Virus record (IMG/VR): IMGVR_UViG_3300034118_001434
Location: 1 to 25,784 of that record
Direction: 5' to 3' (one strand)
Source of the DNA: a virus
DNA: 25,784 nt
The translations under genes and the position numbers were made by a program. Position 1 is the stretch's first letter; every line of letters starts with the position of its first letter. This document shows positions 16,248-23,108 of this stretch, piece after piece. The notes beneath the pieces are model-generated. The model ran no database searches and was not told where the DNA came from. It worked only from the letters and a program-made list of their open reading frames with translations.

Positions 16248-16696
16248 CGCCGCCTCGCGCGCAGCATCATCGTGTCGAGGAGCTTGGGCACGAGCGCGAT
16301 CTCGGGCACGCGGAAATCGCTCAACTCGGAGAACATGAATCCCCGACGAGCGCCGACGACGATCACGGGCAGCGCGGTGATGTCCTCGCGGCGGAGCATG
16401 TAGCGAAGGCCCCACGCCACGCCAAGCTCCCACGCCGCGCCCTCGCTCTTCTCGTGCGGCTCGATGTAGACGAGCACCTGCGCGGTCAGCACGCCGTCGA
16501 AGTTGGCCTCAGCGAACATCTCGCGCTGCTCGGGCGTGAGGTCCGCGTCGTTCGTCGTGCCTCCCGCGTGCTGGGCCTCGATGGTCTCCCACCATCGGTA
16601 GGTGATCTCGTGCCCGTGCGCCTCCAGAAGCTCGGCTGCGCGCTTTGCCTGCGACATCCCGAGCGTGTCGCCTCGTGTCGAAACGTAGATTCTCAC
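16244..16696 (-). CDS. Nucleoside 2-deoxyribosyltransferase-like protein
   Basis: Predicted 150 residues from the GTG at 16696. It overlaps the upstream stop as GTGA and has GGAGG four bases before it. The fold pattern matches small nucleoside 2-deoxyribosyltransferase-like proteins: an opening strand RIYVSTRGDT, a helix QAKRAAELLEAHGHEITYRWWE, an acidic position in ANFDGVLTAQVLVYIEP (Asp68), then SEGAAWELGVAWGL, where Glu90 would be the nucleophile, and a strand PVIVVGARRG. Family members exchange bases on deoxyribonucleosides or cleave N-glycosidic bonds, as in phage nucleotide salvage. The superfamily is also related to TIR-like NAD-cleaving folds, so an anti-defence or NAD role is conceivable. 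Substrate unknown. Confidence 0.62.
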   Translation of the reverse strand: MRIYVSTRGDTLGMSQAKRAAELLEAHGHEITYRWWETIEAQHAGGTTNDADLTPEQREMFAEANFDGVLTAQVLVYIEPHEKSEGAAWELGVAWGLRYMLRREDITALPVIVVGARRGFMFSELSDFRVPEIALVPKLLDTMMLRARRR

Positions 16697-17406
16697 GGTA
16701 CCTCCAATGCGAACTCGAACTCTTCGCCGCTGCTCGTCGTTGCTTCGATGATGATGGTCGTCCGGTCGATGTCGTCGCGCGTGCCGGGCGCGACGATGAG
16801 CGGTTGCGGACCCAGGGTGAGTGCCGCCTGCTCGCCCCACCACTGGCGGAGAGCGAGCCTGCGATCCGCGTCCTCGGTCTGAATCTCGCTCACGAGCAGA
16901 CGCACGCCCTGCGTGCGGAACACGCTCGTCGCGATGATCGACGAAACCGGACCGACCCTGAACTCCGCAAGCTCGCGAAGCACCGCCCAAACGGATTCCA
17001 TGCCTCCGGGCGCGAGCGCGGCTTCGTAGTGCTTCAGCGAGAGGTAGAGCGACGACCCGTCCGCGTTGTGCAGTTGCCACTTGATGAGATCGTCCGAGTC
17101 GTGCCCAGAGATCAGGCCGGAGAACCGGACGAGCGGCGCGCCCTTGATGTCCGTGTCGAAATCGCAGTCCGTCGCGTGTGCGTGCTTCGCGTGAGGAGCG
17201 AGGTGCTCACGAGCCCAGCGACCCCAGTAGAGGCGATGCCCGAACGAGGCAGAGCGCAGCGCCCTGTCCATGCTCGCCAGCAACGCGAGCACGGAATCGC
17301 GAGGGCCGAAGCAGGGCAGCGTGGGCGGCGAGAGGACAGGCTCGCCGCGCAGCCTGCGGAGGTGCTGACGAAACTCGTCCTCGGTCATGTGTCTCGTGTC
17401 GGCCAT
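16693..17406 (-). CDS. Hypothetical protein, unknown function
   Basis: Predicted 237 residues from ATG 17406, the first ATG after copy A of the recurring motif at 17414. The N-terminus (TEDEFRQHLRRLRGEPVLSPPTLPCFG) is followed by a helix (RDSVLALLASMDRALRSASFGHRLYWGRWARE). A mixed region has FDTDIKGAPLVRFSGLISGHDSDDLIKWQ, and the C-terminus is beta-rich (TTIIIEATTSSGEEFEFALEVP). No catalytic motif is recognised. It overlaps the deoxyribosyltransferase-like gene by four bases, so the two are probably co-translated. Confidence 0.58.
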   Translation of the reverse strand: MADTRHMTEDEFRQHLRRLRGEPVLSPPTLPCFGPRDSVLALLASMDRALRSASFGHRLYWGRWAREHLAPHAKHAHATDCDFDTDIKGAPLVRFSGLISGHDSDDLIKWQLHNADGSSLYLSLKHYEAALAPGGMESVWAVLRELAEFRVGPVSSIIATSVFRTQGVRLLVSEIQTEDADRRLALRQWWGEQAALTLGPQPLIVAPGTRDDIDRTTIIIEATTSSGEEFEFALEVP

Positions 17407-17413
17407 GCGAGGG

Positions 17414-17427
17414 CTTACACGATTACG
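17414..17427 (-). promoter_or_regulatory. Recurring motif, copy A (CGTAATCGTGTAAG)
   Basis: Exact copy of the 14-base motif, 7 bases before the ATG of the 16693-17406 gene. Its TAA is the stop codon of the preceding gene (17423). Copy E also starts at a stop codon and shares the 15-mer with a leading G. Confidence 0.6.
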
Positions 17428-17740
17428 CGGGCACGAGGCGGACTCGCTTGCCCTCACGCACGTAGAAGAATCGCGAGGGCGTGCCGTCGTCGCGAGGCTT
17501 CCCGAGGATGATCACGAAGAGGCGCGTGGTCTCCGGGTGCCCGTCGAACATCCGCTCGACGGTCTTCGTCGGGCAGCCGTGCGTCTCGCACGCGAAGAGA
17601 TCGCGCTTCGCTCCGCAGCACTCGGGCGTGAGGATGGCCCAGCCGTCGGGAGGCTCGATGCGGCCCTCGCGGCGCACGGCAGGCTCCTCTGCACCGCACG
17701 CGGCGCACTCGACGTAGAACAGCGGCGAGAGCGGCGTCAC
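17423..17740 (-). CDS. Small cysteine-rich (zinc-binding type) protein
   Basis: Predicted 105 residues from the GTG at 17740, which overlaps the previous stop as GTGA with GAGG five bases before it. The frame continues upstream but only as an Arg/Ala-rich shadow of the previous gene. Cysteines are arranged as CAAC, then ECCG, then CETHGC, suggesting one or two zinc sites. It also has PDGWAILTPECCGAKRDLFACETHGC and a beta-rich end (RLFVIILGKPRDDGTPSRFFYVREGKRVRLV). The family is unrecognised. It is coupled to the larger zinc-finger gene upstream. Confidence 0.6.
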   Translation of the reverse strand: MTPLSPLFYVECAACGAEEPAVRREGRIEPPDGWAILTPECCGAKRDLFACETHGCPTKTVERMFDGHPETTRLFVIILGKPRDDGTPSRFFYVREGKRVRLVPA

Positions 17741-18495
17741 GCGAGCCTCGGCCGGCGCACGCGCGAAGCGGCCACGGGAGTCTCGGGGACCGGAGGCGGC
17801 ACGGGCGGCGGGGCGTCGGCGGGGCGGCACGTCCCGAGCTTCGCCTTCTCGACCGCCTCCCGCAACCGCGCATCGCGCGCAGGGCCCTCAGGCGTTCGCC
17901 AGACGGCCTCCCGCTCGGGCTCGGGCAGGGTCGCCCAGTGCGAGACGCAGAGCGGCCTCCCAGGGCACGCCATGAGGCGGCAGCCCTCGATGGGGCACGG
18001 CGTCACGGACGCGAGCGAATGGAACGCCGTGGCACGCGCGGGCAACGTCGTCGCACCGGCCCGAGGGAAGAGAATCATCTTCTCGGCCACGCCTTCGCAG
18101 TAGCCCGAGGGCAGGCGCGAGCCGCTCATCACGAGAACCGAGTCGGCCCACACGTGGATGTCGTCGAGCGTGTCGGGGAGCGCCGAGAGGCCGAAGTCGG
18201 CCCACGTCGAGCACTCGTGCGCGCTCGCGAGAATCCAGCGCTGCATGTCGGCGAGCGCGGGCTTGTCGAACTCCAGCGAGTAGCCGCCGCTCGCGTGATG
18301 GTCGCAGCGCCCGATCTTCACGAGGCCGGTCGAGCCGCGAGGCTGCGCGTAGAGGTGGAATCGAAGCTCGGTCTTCGCAGGCAGCACGACGGTCGTCCTC
18401 TCTCGCCAGCAACGCGCGCACACGGTCGGATCGGCGACGGGCCCGATCACGACCGTGAGCACGAACCGCTGCGCGCAGTGATCACACTTCAGCAT
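17737..18495 (-). CDS. Double zinc-finger protein, unknown role
   Basis: Predicted 252 residues from ATG 18495, which follows a variant copy (G) of the recurring motif. The N-terminal ribbon has CDHC at 4-7 and CARC at 26-29. A second cluster, CPIEGCRLMACPGRPLCVSHWATLPEPEREAVW, holds four Cys and a His and ends like the small phage zinc proteins with a C.(S/A)HW..LP motif. The middle (residues 45-150) is mixed alpha/beta with DIHVWADSVLVMSG. A Pro-rich tail (PPPVPPPVPETP) closes it. Nucleic-acid binding is likely from the zinc ribbons, but there is no direct evidence. Confidence 0.62.
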   Translation of the reverse strand: MLKCDHCAQRFVLTVVIGPVADPTVCARCWRERTTVVLPAKTELRFHLYAQPRGSTGLVKIGRCDHHASGGYSLEFDKPALADMQRWILASAHECSTWADFGLSALPDTLDDIHVWADSVLVMSGSRLPSGYCEGVAEKMILFPRAGATTLPARATAFHSLASVTPCPIEGCRLMACPGRPLCVSHWATLPEPEREAVWRTPEGPARDARLREAVEKAKLGTCRPADAPPPVPPPVPETPVAASRVRRPRLA

Positions 18496-18501
18496 GCGCG
18501 G

Positions 18502-18515
18502 TTCTACCCGATTCC
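18502..18515 (-). promoter_or_regulatory. Recurring motif, variant copy G (GGAATCGGGTAGAA)
   Basis: Differs by one base from copy D (T to G in the core) and sits in the 21-base gap between the 71-residue gene and the zinc-finger gene, 6 bases before the ATG. Lower confidence because the core is altered. Confidence 0.4.
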
Positions 18516-18516
18516 C

Positions 18517-18732
18517 TCAGAGCCACGTCTCGACGATGACGGGATCATCCTGCTCGTCGCGTCCGAGGTTCATGCAGCCGAACGGCACGTGCTCGCGCGC
18601 TTCCTCGATCGTGTCCACCACGGCGATCGGAATCGCCTCGGGGAAGCTACCGCTGGGCGTCACGAGGTGTGCGCGGAGCACGTACTTGTCGCCGTGGTCC
18701 TTCGTGCGAGTCGTGATGACGTAGAGCTTCAT
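18517..18732 (-). CDS. Small hypothetical protein (71 residues)
   Basis: Starts at ATG 18732, overlapping the AAA+ ATPase stop as ATGA, and ends at TGA 18517. Sequence MKLYVITTRTKDHGDKYVLRAHLVTP followed by AIPIAVVDTIEEAREHVPFGC gives a beta-beta-alpha pattern, then a short acidic end (GRDEQDDPVIVETWL). Not recognised. Coupling to the ATPase suggests they act together. Confidence 0.6.
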   Translation of the reverse strand: MKLYVITTRTKDHGDKYVLRAHLVTPSGSFPEAIPIAVVDTIEEAREHVPFGCMNLGRDEQDDPVIVETWL

Positions 18733-20615
18733 GCGTTCCTCACAGAGCGCACGCCCTTCTGACGCAGCGTGAGAGAGCCACCCTCGCGCGTGTCGTAGAC
18801 CTCCTGCGCGCCCGTCGGCTTGAAGCGCTTCACGAACTCGATCGTGGCCTTCGTGATCGGCTCGCTCTTCGCGCTCGTCACCATGCGCGAGAGCTTCAGC
18901 AGGTTCTTGATGTCGCGGCCGGAGAGGTCCGACCACGCGGCGACGATCTCCTCGATGGTCGCGTCGGGAAGCTCGATGCCCGACGAGTCGGCGAGCACGC
19001 GCCAGATCCGCTTCTGGTCGTTGGGGTGCGGAATCTTGTAGTCGATGCGCGCGATGCACCGGCTCGCGATCGCGTCGTCCACCATGTCCACGCGGTTCGT
19101 CGTCATGAACATGATTCCCTGGTAGTACTCCAGCACACGGAGGAACACGCCCACGATCGCGTTCTGGTCGAGGTCGTCACCGCGAGCGCGCACGTACACG
19201 TCGGCTTCGTCGAGCAGGAGAATCGCGCCCCAGCGCTGCGCTCGCGCGAACACGCGCCGAAGCTCGTTCTCCAGTTCCTCCGCCGAGGTCCCGAGTTGCG
19301 CCGTCTGCACCGCGTAGAGCGGACGCCGCATGATCTCGGAGTAGACCTCCGCCGTCAGCGTCTTGCCCGTGCCGGGCGGGCCCGCGCACAGGATGCAGAC
19401 GCCGCCGCTCTTGCCGTTGATCACGTCCGCGAACTGCGCCTTGTGCGAGAGGAGCACGGTCACGAGGTCGCGCACGTCGGGCGGCAGGATGAGACGCTCG
19501 CCGAGTCGCGGGTCGAAGGCGTAATCCTCCAACTGCGACACGTGCACGCGCAGTCGCAGGTGTCGCTTCATGTCGAACACCGCGAGCATCGGGTAGACGG
19601 GAATCTCCAGCGGGCCCTCGCCGACCTCGCCGCCCTCTTCAGCGGAAGGAGAAGACGATTCGTCCTCGTCGTCCTCGTGCACGTGCTCTTCCTTCACGTC
19701 CTCGTCCGCATCCTCGTCCTTCGCGACGCGGAGCTTCTCCCAGTACGCGTTGTCGATCTTGTCCGAAGAGCTTCGGCTGTCGGTGCGGTACCACCGATCC
19801 TCCTGCCTCACGTCGCTCTCTTCCTCGAACACGTCGATCACGACCTTGCCGGCCTCGCCCTGCGGGTCGAGCGTCACGACGTTGCGCGACCACCACCATC
19901 CCGTGCGCTTCGGATTCCCGTCGAGGTCGTCGCTCGCCTGCCCGCGCGCCCAGCACTGAAGGCCGATGCGCTCCGCGAGCGAGCGCCATCGCGCGTATTC
20001 GAGCAGGTACTCCTCGCGGTTCGATGCGTTCTCCGGGAAGAGGCCGACCTTGCGCAGACCCTCGACCACGGTGCACTCCTCCAGCGTGTGCGAGCGCTTC
20101 GTGGTGCGGACGAATCCGAACTCGCGGTAGGCGAGCGTGAAGATGACGCGAGCAGGCGAGGTGCCGTAGCTGTAGGTGCGTTGCGGCTCGTAATCGAGCG
20201 CGGCGAGATGGTACGCGCGCTGCGCTCCGCTCTCGTCCTGCTCGTAGAGCCGCTGGTGCTTCTGGTGCGCGAAGAAGTCGCGAGCGAGAAGCCAGTAGTG
20301 CTTCACGTTGCGGGCCTTCTTCGTGCCGGTCTTGTCGCGGGAGTCGAGCCACGTCTCGATGTCGAGCGACGCGGACTTGTAGCCGCGGATTCCCTTCAGC
20401 TTGCGGAAGCTCGCGAGCAGCGCTTGGAGCTTGTCGTGCGGCGTGCGCGTGATGTCGATCTCGCGGTCACGACTCCAGCGGTATTCGTCCACTTCGAAGT
20501 TGAACGTCTGCAACAGAATGCGAACCGCCTCGCCGTGCTCGGGCACGTAGTCCGCGCCCTTCTTGCTGAGACGACTCAGTTCTTGCGACAACTGCTTGGT
20601 GATCTGGATCTTCAT
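18729..20615 (-). CDS. AAA+ family ATPase
   Basis: Predicted 628 residues from ATG 20615. An in-frame GTG at 20621 lies two codons upstream, but AAGGGG ahead suits the ATG better. The N-terminal 340 residues are a helical adaptor-like region with a WLDSRDKTGTKKAR stretch and an acidic linker (about 300-335). The AAA+ module has Walker A AGPPGTGKT (413-421), Walker B ILLLDEADVY (467-476), sensor 1 TTNR (507-510) and an arginine-finger region SRCIARID (520-527), then a small helical lid with DLSGRDIKNLLKLSRM. It is closest in pattern to classic AAA unfoldases such as Cdc48/FtsH-like modules. Phage relatives remodel protein complexes, but the substrate is unknown. Residue numbers count from the GTG form. 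Confidence 0.85.
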   Translation of the reverse strand: MKIQITKQLSQELSRLSKKGADYVPEHGEAVRILLQTFNFEVDEYRWSRDREIDITRTPHDKLQALLASFRKLKGIRGYKSASLDIETWLDSRDKTGTKKARNVKHYWLLARDFFAHQKHQRLYEQDESGAQRAYHLAALDYEPQRTYSYGTSPARVIFTLAYREFGFVRTTKRSHTLEECTVVEGLRKVGLFPENASNREEYLLEYARWRSLAERIGLQCWARGQASDDLDGNPKRTGWWWSRNVVTLDPQGEAGKVVIDVFEEESDVRQEDRWYRTDSRSSSDKIDNAYWEKLRVAKDEDADEDVKEEHVHEDDEDESSSPSAEEGGEVGEGPLEIPVYPMLAVFDMKRHLRLRVHVSQLEDYAFDPRLGERLILPPDVRDLVTVLLSHKAQFADVINGKSGGVCILCAGPPGTGKTLTAEVYSEIMRRPLYAVQTAQLGTSAEELENELRRVFARAQRWGAILLLDEADVYVRARGDDLDQNAIVGVFLRVLEYYQGIMFMTTNRVDMVDDAIASRCIARIDYKIPHPNDQKRIWRVLADSSGIELPDATIEEIVAAWSDLSGRDIKNLLKLSRMVTSAKSEPITKATIEFVKRFKPTGAQEVYDTREGGSLTLRQKGVRSVRNA

Positions 20616-20623
20616 GCTCACCC

Positions 20624-20637
20624 CTTACACGATTACG
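20624..20637 (-). promoter_or_regulatory. Recurring motif, copy B (CGTAATCGTGTAAG)
   Basis: Exact copy in the gap ahead of the AAA+ ATPase, 8 bases before its ATG. It begins immediately at the base of the hairpin at 20637-20664. Here the motif is outside coding sequence. Confidence 0.65.
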
Positions 20638-20664
20638 GGGCGGACCGACGAATCAGTCCGCCCC
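20637..20664 (-). terminator. 12-base stem with TTCG tetraloop
   Basis: On the minus strand the stem GGGGCGGACTGA pairs with TCGGTCCGCCCC around a TTCG loop, with one G-T pair. UUCG loops are exceptionally stable and are frequent in terminators. No T run follows, since copy B of the motif comes next. It may be an attenuator, a processing or mRNA-end stabiliser, or a terminator without a classic tail. It lies after the micro-peptide stop at 20691. Confidence 0.7.
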
Positions 20665-20690
20665 GAATCCTCGCGATCAACGTGTGTGGT

Positions 20691-20753
20691 TCAGCCCTTC
20701 TTCGCGGCCTTCTTCTTCGCGACCTTCGCGAAGGCTGCGGTCGCCTTCTTGAT
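20691..20753 (-). CDS. Candidate Lys/Ala-rich micro-peptide with AUC start
   Basis: The 205-base gap between the 185-residue protein and the AAA+ ATPase contains a 20-codon frame (I/M)KKATAAFAKVAKKKAAKKG ending in TGA. An excellent AGGAGG site lies exactly six bases before the ATC codon that opens it. No ATG, GTG or TTG is in frame downstream or near upstream. AUC starts are rare in bacteria, so either this is a non-canonical start, an RNA element that happens to read this way, or a sequence error for ATG. The Lys/Ala repeats recall histone H1-like tails and would bind nucleic acid. The rest of the gap holds motif copies B and C and the TTCG hairpin. Confidence 0.4.
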   Translation of the reverse strand: MKKATAAFAKVAKKKAAKKG

Positions 20754-20799
20754 GTCGCTCCTCCTACAGCGCGAGCCCTGCGCCCGCGCGACAGCCCCT

Positions 20800-20813
20800 C
20801 TTACACGATTCCG
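20800..20813 (-). promoter_or_regulatory. Recurring motif, copy C (CGGAATCGTGTAAG)
   Basis: Core AATCGTGTAAG in the gap after the 20827-21384 gene, about 45 bases before the candidate micro-peptide start. Differs from the exact form by one base (GGAAT for GTAAT). Confidence 0.6.
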
Positions 20814-20826
20814 ACTCTCGCGTCTC

Positions 20827-21384
20827 TCACGAAGGCGTGAGCTTCGCGCGTGTCTCGTCCACGAGCCGGAGAAGCGCGCGCACCGCCTCGTGCCCGACGG
20901 CCATCGCGTGCTTCATGTCGTCGCTCTCCGTGCGGATCGTGCTGCTCGCCGCGTGCGTCATGGTGCGCTCGATCTGCTCGCTCGCACCGGCCACCCCGTG
21001 CGCCTCCACGAGCAGATTCCACCACTCGGCTTCGTTCTCGTCGGTCAGCAGGTCGCTCGTGCGTGCGCGCCACGAGACGATGAGATGCGTCAGCAGCGGG
21101 TTGAACTCGCCACCCTCGATCTCCTTCAGCGTGGCGACGCGCGGCATCCACTCCGCGACGATGGCCTTGACCGCACCTGCGATTGCTCGCCCCGCGAGGT
21201 CGTTGGGGCAGCCCTCGGGGAGCGCCTCCAGCGTCGTGTCGATGACGCCCTGGACGTGCGCGATGGCGCGGTCCGTTCCGAGCCGCTCGACCATCGAAGC
21301 CCACACCGCGTCGATCTCCGCACGCGAGAGGAATCCGAAGCGGAGCATGAGCCCCGTGAGCAGCGCTTGCGCGAGAGGGTTCAC
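20827..21384 (-). CDS. Helical hypothetical protein
   Basis: Predicted 185 residues from the GTG at 21384, overlapping the previous stop as GTGA with GGAGGG just upstream. Mostly helical. It contains NPLAQALLTGLMLRFGFLSRAEIDAVWASMVERLG, then AGRAIAGAVKAIVAEWM and DENEAEWWNLLVEAHGVAGASEQIERTMTHAASS. Ends VRALLRLVDETRAKLTPS. No motif recognised. It is coupled to the upstream helical gene and is the last of the block beginning with the Tad2-like protein. Confidence 0.55.
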   Translation of the reverse strand: MNPLAQALLTGLMLRFGFLSRAEIDAVWASMVERLGTDRAIAHVQGVIDTTLEALPEGCPNDLAGRAIAGAVKAIVAEWMPRVATLKEIEGGEFNPLLTHLIVSWRARTSDLLTDENEAEWWNLLVEAHGVAGASEQIERTMTHAASSTIRTESDDMKHAMAVGHEAVRALLRLVDETRAKLTPS

Positions 21385-22106
21385 TTGCCCTCCGCGAGCT
21401 TCGCGACGATCTCGTTCATCTCGTCGATGGCGAGCGCTGCGGCCTTGTACCGCTCGCGTCCCTCGTCGCCGCTTCCCGCTGCCGCGTAGATGCCCGAGGC
21501 GAGGTCGCCGACATCGACGCGCGACCACGCGTCGAGCACGCGCTTCAGCTTCGCCTCTGCGTCGTCGGCGGCCTTCTCCGCCACCTCCGCGTTCCGCCGA
21601 GTCACGTCGAGGTCCGCGGCCATCTCCGGGTCAGGCGAGCGGCCCTCCGCGACAGAGCGCAGCGCAGCGCTCTCCTCGCACAGCTTCTCGACGTAGCCCG
21701 CGAGCCACTTGATCGACGGCTCGTAGCGCCCCTCGTCGCCCGAGTGCCGGACGACCGCTGCGTCGATGCGCTGGATGAACTCCTGCACCGCCTCGTTGCG
21801 CGCGAGCAGCCCGGTGTCGGCGACCTGCCGCACGGCGCGACACATGCCCTCGATCTTGCGAAGCGCCTCGGGCCTTCGCCCGACGGGCACCTCGGACAGC
21901 AGGTCGCGAATCATCACCTCGACCTGCATGTCGCGAACGGGCTCGCTCTTCTTCTCGACCTCCATGTGGATCACCTTCGCCGCGTTCTGCATGCGCTCGC
22001 GAAGGTGATTCTCGAACCGCACGCGGCTCGTCGGCGTGCTCTCTCGCATCGTGGCGTCGAGCGCGTCGATCCCGAGCCGCACGAGGTAGTTCTCCCAGCC
22101 TCGCAT
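21381..22106 (-). CDS. Coiled-coil hypothetical protein
   Basis: Predicted 241 residues from ATG 22106, two bases after the Tad2-like stop with GGAGG eight bases before it. The frame upstream of this ATG is a shadow. N-terminus RGWENYLVRLGIDALDATMRE, then charged helices (HLRERMQNAAKVIHMEVEKKSEPVRDMQVEVMIRDLL) and a coiled coil (EMAADLDVTRRNAEVAEKAADDAEAKLKRVLDAW). Ends RERYKAAALAIDEMNEIVAKLAEGK. Similar long helical proteins are common in phage accessory regions without known function. Confidence 0.57.
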   Translation of the reverse strand: MRGWENYLVRLGIDALDATMRESTPTSRVRFENHLRERMQNAAKVIHMEVEKKSEPVRDMQVEVMIRDLLSEVPVGRRPEALRKIEGMCRAVRQVADTGLLARNEAVQEFIQRIDAAVVRHSGDEGRYEPSIKWLAGYVEKLCEESAALRSVAEGRSPDPEMAADLDVTRRNAEVAEKAADDAEAKLKRVLDAWSRVDVGDLASGIYAAAGSGDEGRERYKAAALAIDEMNEIVAKLAEGK

Positions 22107-22108
22107 CG

Positions 22109-22351
22109 TCACGACACGACCTCCCAGTCGGAGGCCAGCATGTCCGCCTGCGACGCGAGCCATCCGGGCTGCATCGTGCCCTGCGCCGTCTTCATGCCGA
22201 TGCACGGCTGCATCTCGAATCCTCCCGCGCTCGACACGTGCATCGCGTTGCCCGGCATGATCAGCACGAGCCACATGCCCTTGCCGTTCCAGCCCTTGCG
22301 CGACACGCGCTCTCCCCGCTTCATCGCCTCGATCGCATCTCCGAACGTCAT
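22109..22351 (-). CDS. tad2: DUF2829/Tad2-type protein, candidate anti-Thoeris sponge
   Basis: Predicted 80 residues from ATG 22351 with GGAGG four bases before it. It follows the DUF2829 layout: MTFGDAIEAMKRGERVSRKGWNGKGM, then LVLIMPGN, then CIGMKTAQGTMQPGW, closing with LASQADMLASDWEVV. The paired G-W-N and the final D-W-E/V end are hallmarks of this family. Tad2 is the phage protein of this family shown to capture the cyclic ADP-ribose-type signal made by Thoeris ThsB enzymes, so the ThsA effector is not triggered. Reports also describe binding of other signalling nucleotides by relatives. This copy matches the usual family length. It sits after recurring-motif copy D and overlaps the upstream gene as ATGA. 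Family assignment by eye is strong; function is inferred. Confidence 0.82.
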   Translation of the reverse strand: MTFGDAIEAMKRGERVSRKGWNGKGMWLVLIMPGNAMHVSSAGGFEMQPCIGMKTAQGTMQPGWLASQADMLASDWEVVS

Positions 22352-22599
22352 GCTGCCTCCATTGGGCGCGGCCTTCGCACCCGCGCTGGTTCTACACGAT
22401 TCCTGCGTTGCTCGTCGTGCTCGCATGCGCGAAGGCACTCGGGGCACGTCGGGCGGCGGCGCTCGAATCCTCGCTTGAAGTCGAGCCACACCGCGCACGT
22501 CGAGAAGGCACCTCCGCGCGTGATCGCCGGAGGTGCCGCTTGCTCTTGCGTCGTGTGCCACTGTCCGTCGGCGGTCAGCGCGCACTGGTAATCGGTCAC
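22348..22599 (-). CDS. Small Cys-containing protein, unknown
   Basis: Predicted 83 residues from the GTG at 22599 (GTGA overlap with the previous stop), ending with an ATGA overlap onto the Tad2-like gene. The first part, TDYQCALTADGQWHTTQEQAAPPAITRGGAFSTCAVW, is beta-like, then RGFERRRPTCPECLRACEHDE, with CPEC and CEH suggesting a zinc site. The last 20 codons are Arg/Pro-rich and contain motif copy D in frame (as RNRV), so the true function of that end may be regulatory DNA. No family recognised. Confidence 0.5.
   Translation of the reverse strand: MTDYQCALTADGQWHTTQEQAAPPAITRGGAFSTCAVWLDFKRGFERRRPTCPECLRACEHDEQRRNRVEPARVRRPRPMEAA
22390..22403 (-). promoter_or_regulatory. Recurring motif, copy D (GGAATCGTGTAGAA)
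   Basis: Lies inside the 3' end of the 22348-22599 frame and about 40 bases before the Tad2-like ATG. Shares the core AATCGTGTA with the other copies. Confidence 0.55.
22507..22537. repeat. 10-base inverted repeat inside a coding region
   Basis: GGCACCTCCG and CGGAGGTGCC flank an 11-base spacer, about 155 bases before the Tad2-like start. It could be a fold in the transcript, or an operator given the even arms. It falls in the small Cys protein at 22348-22599, so coding constraint is an alternative explanation. Confidence 0.45.
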
Positions 22600-22835
22600 G
22601 GCTTCGCCTTCCTGAGAGCCGATTCGAGCACGTCGGCCGCTTCACGCAGCCCATCGGCCTCGCCGCCCACCTTCGCGATCTCGTTCGGCGTGCCTCGCAT
22701 GCTCGCATGCTCTCGCGCAGCAGCGTCAGCACGCGCGCGAATCGCATGCAGCGCGTCGCACGCCGCCAGGTACCGCGCGAAGCACACCTCCGCAGACGGC
22801 AGTCGGCCCTTTCCGAGTCGTACGCGGCCGGTCAC
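22596..22835 (-). CDS. Small helical hypothetical protein
   Basis: Predicted 79 residues from the GTG at 22835, four bases after the previous stop. Upstream in-frame sequence is a shadow of the coiled-coil gene. MTGRVRLGKGRLPSAEVCFARYLAACDALHAIRARADAAAREHASM is basic and helical, then IAKVGGEADGLREAADVLESALRKAKP is a second helix. The ribosome site is weak, so coupling to the upstream gene is likely. Not recognised. Confidence 0.5.
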   Translation of the reverse strand: MTGRVRLGKGRLPSAEVCFARYLAACDALHAIRARADAAAREHASMRGTPNEIAKVGGEADGLREAADVLESALRKAKP

Positions 22836-22839
22836 GGCT

Positions 22840-23088
22840 TCAACATCCCGGCCGTGCCGATGAGCGAGAGCAGGGCGTGCGTTGCTCTGCGCAGATCCCG
22901 CTCCAGGAGGCGGAGCGCTCTCGCTCCTTTGCGGCGGCTGCCTGCTCTGCGGCAACTGCGCGCTCCAGGTCGGCGCGCGCTTTGGCCCAAGCGTGCTCCC
23001 TCTCCCGAAACAGGAGAAGCTCATGCTTGATCGTGTCGATGTCTCGCTCGACCTGCGGCCTCGTGTCTTCCTCGTTGCGCTTCTTCAT
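22840..23088 (-). CDS. Short coiled-coil protein
   Basis: Predicted 82 residues; ATG 23088 has GGAGGA directly upstream and follows motif copy E. Residues 1-60 are charged and helical (VERDIDTIKHELLLFREREHAWAKARADLERAVAAEQAAAAKERER), giving a coiled coil. The tail WSGICAEQRTPCSRSSARPGC has three cysteines and a different composition. Function unknown. Confidence 0.55.
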   Translation of the reverse strand: MKKRNEEDTRPQVERDIDTIKHELLLFREREHAWAKARADLERAVAAEQAAAAKERERSASWSGICAEQRTPCSRSSARPGC

Positions 23089-23108
23089 CGGGTCCTCCTA
23101 CGTCCTGC

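Noticed and set aside
20801-21304. Alternative 167-codon minus frame ending at motif copy C
   Set aside because: Arg/Ala/His-rich shadow of the 20827-21384 gene; its stop merely coincides with the TAA in the motif.
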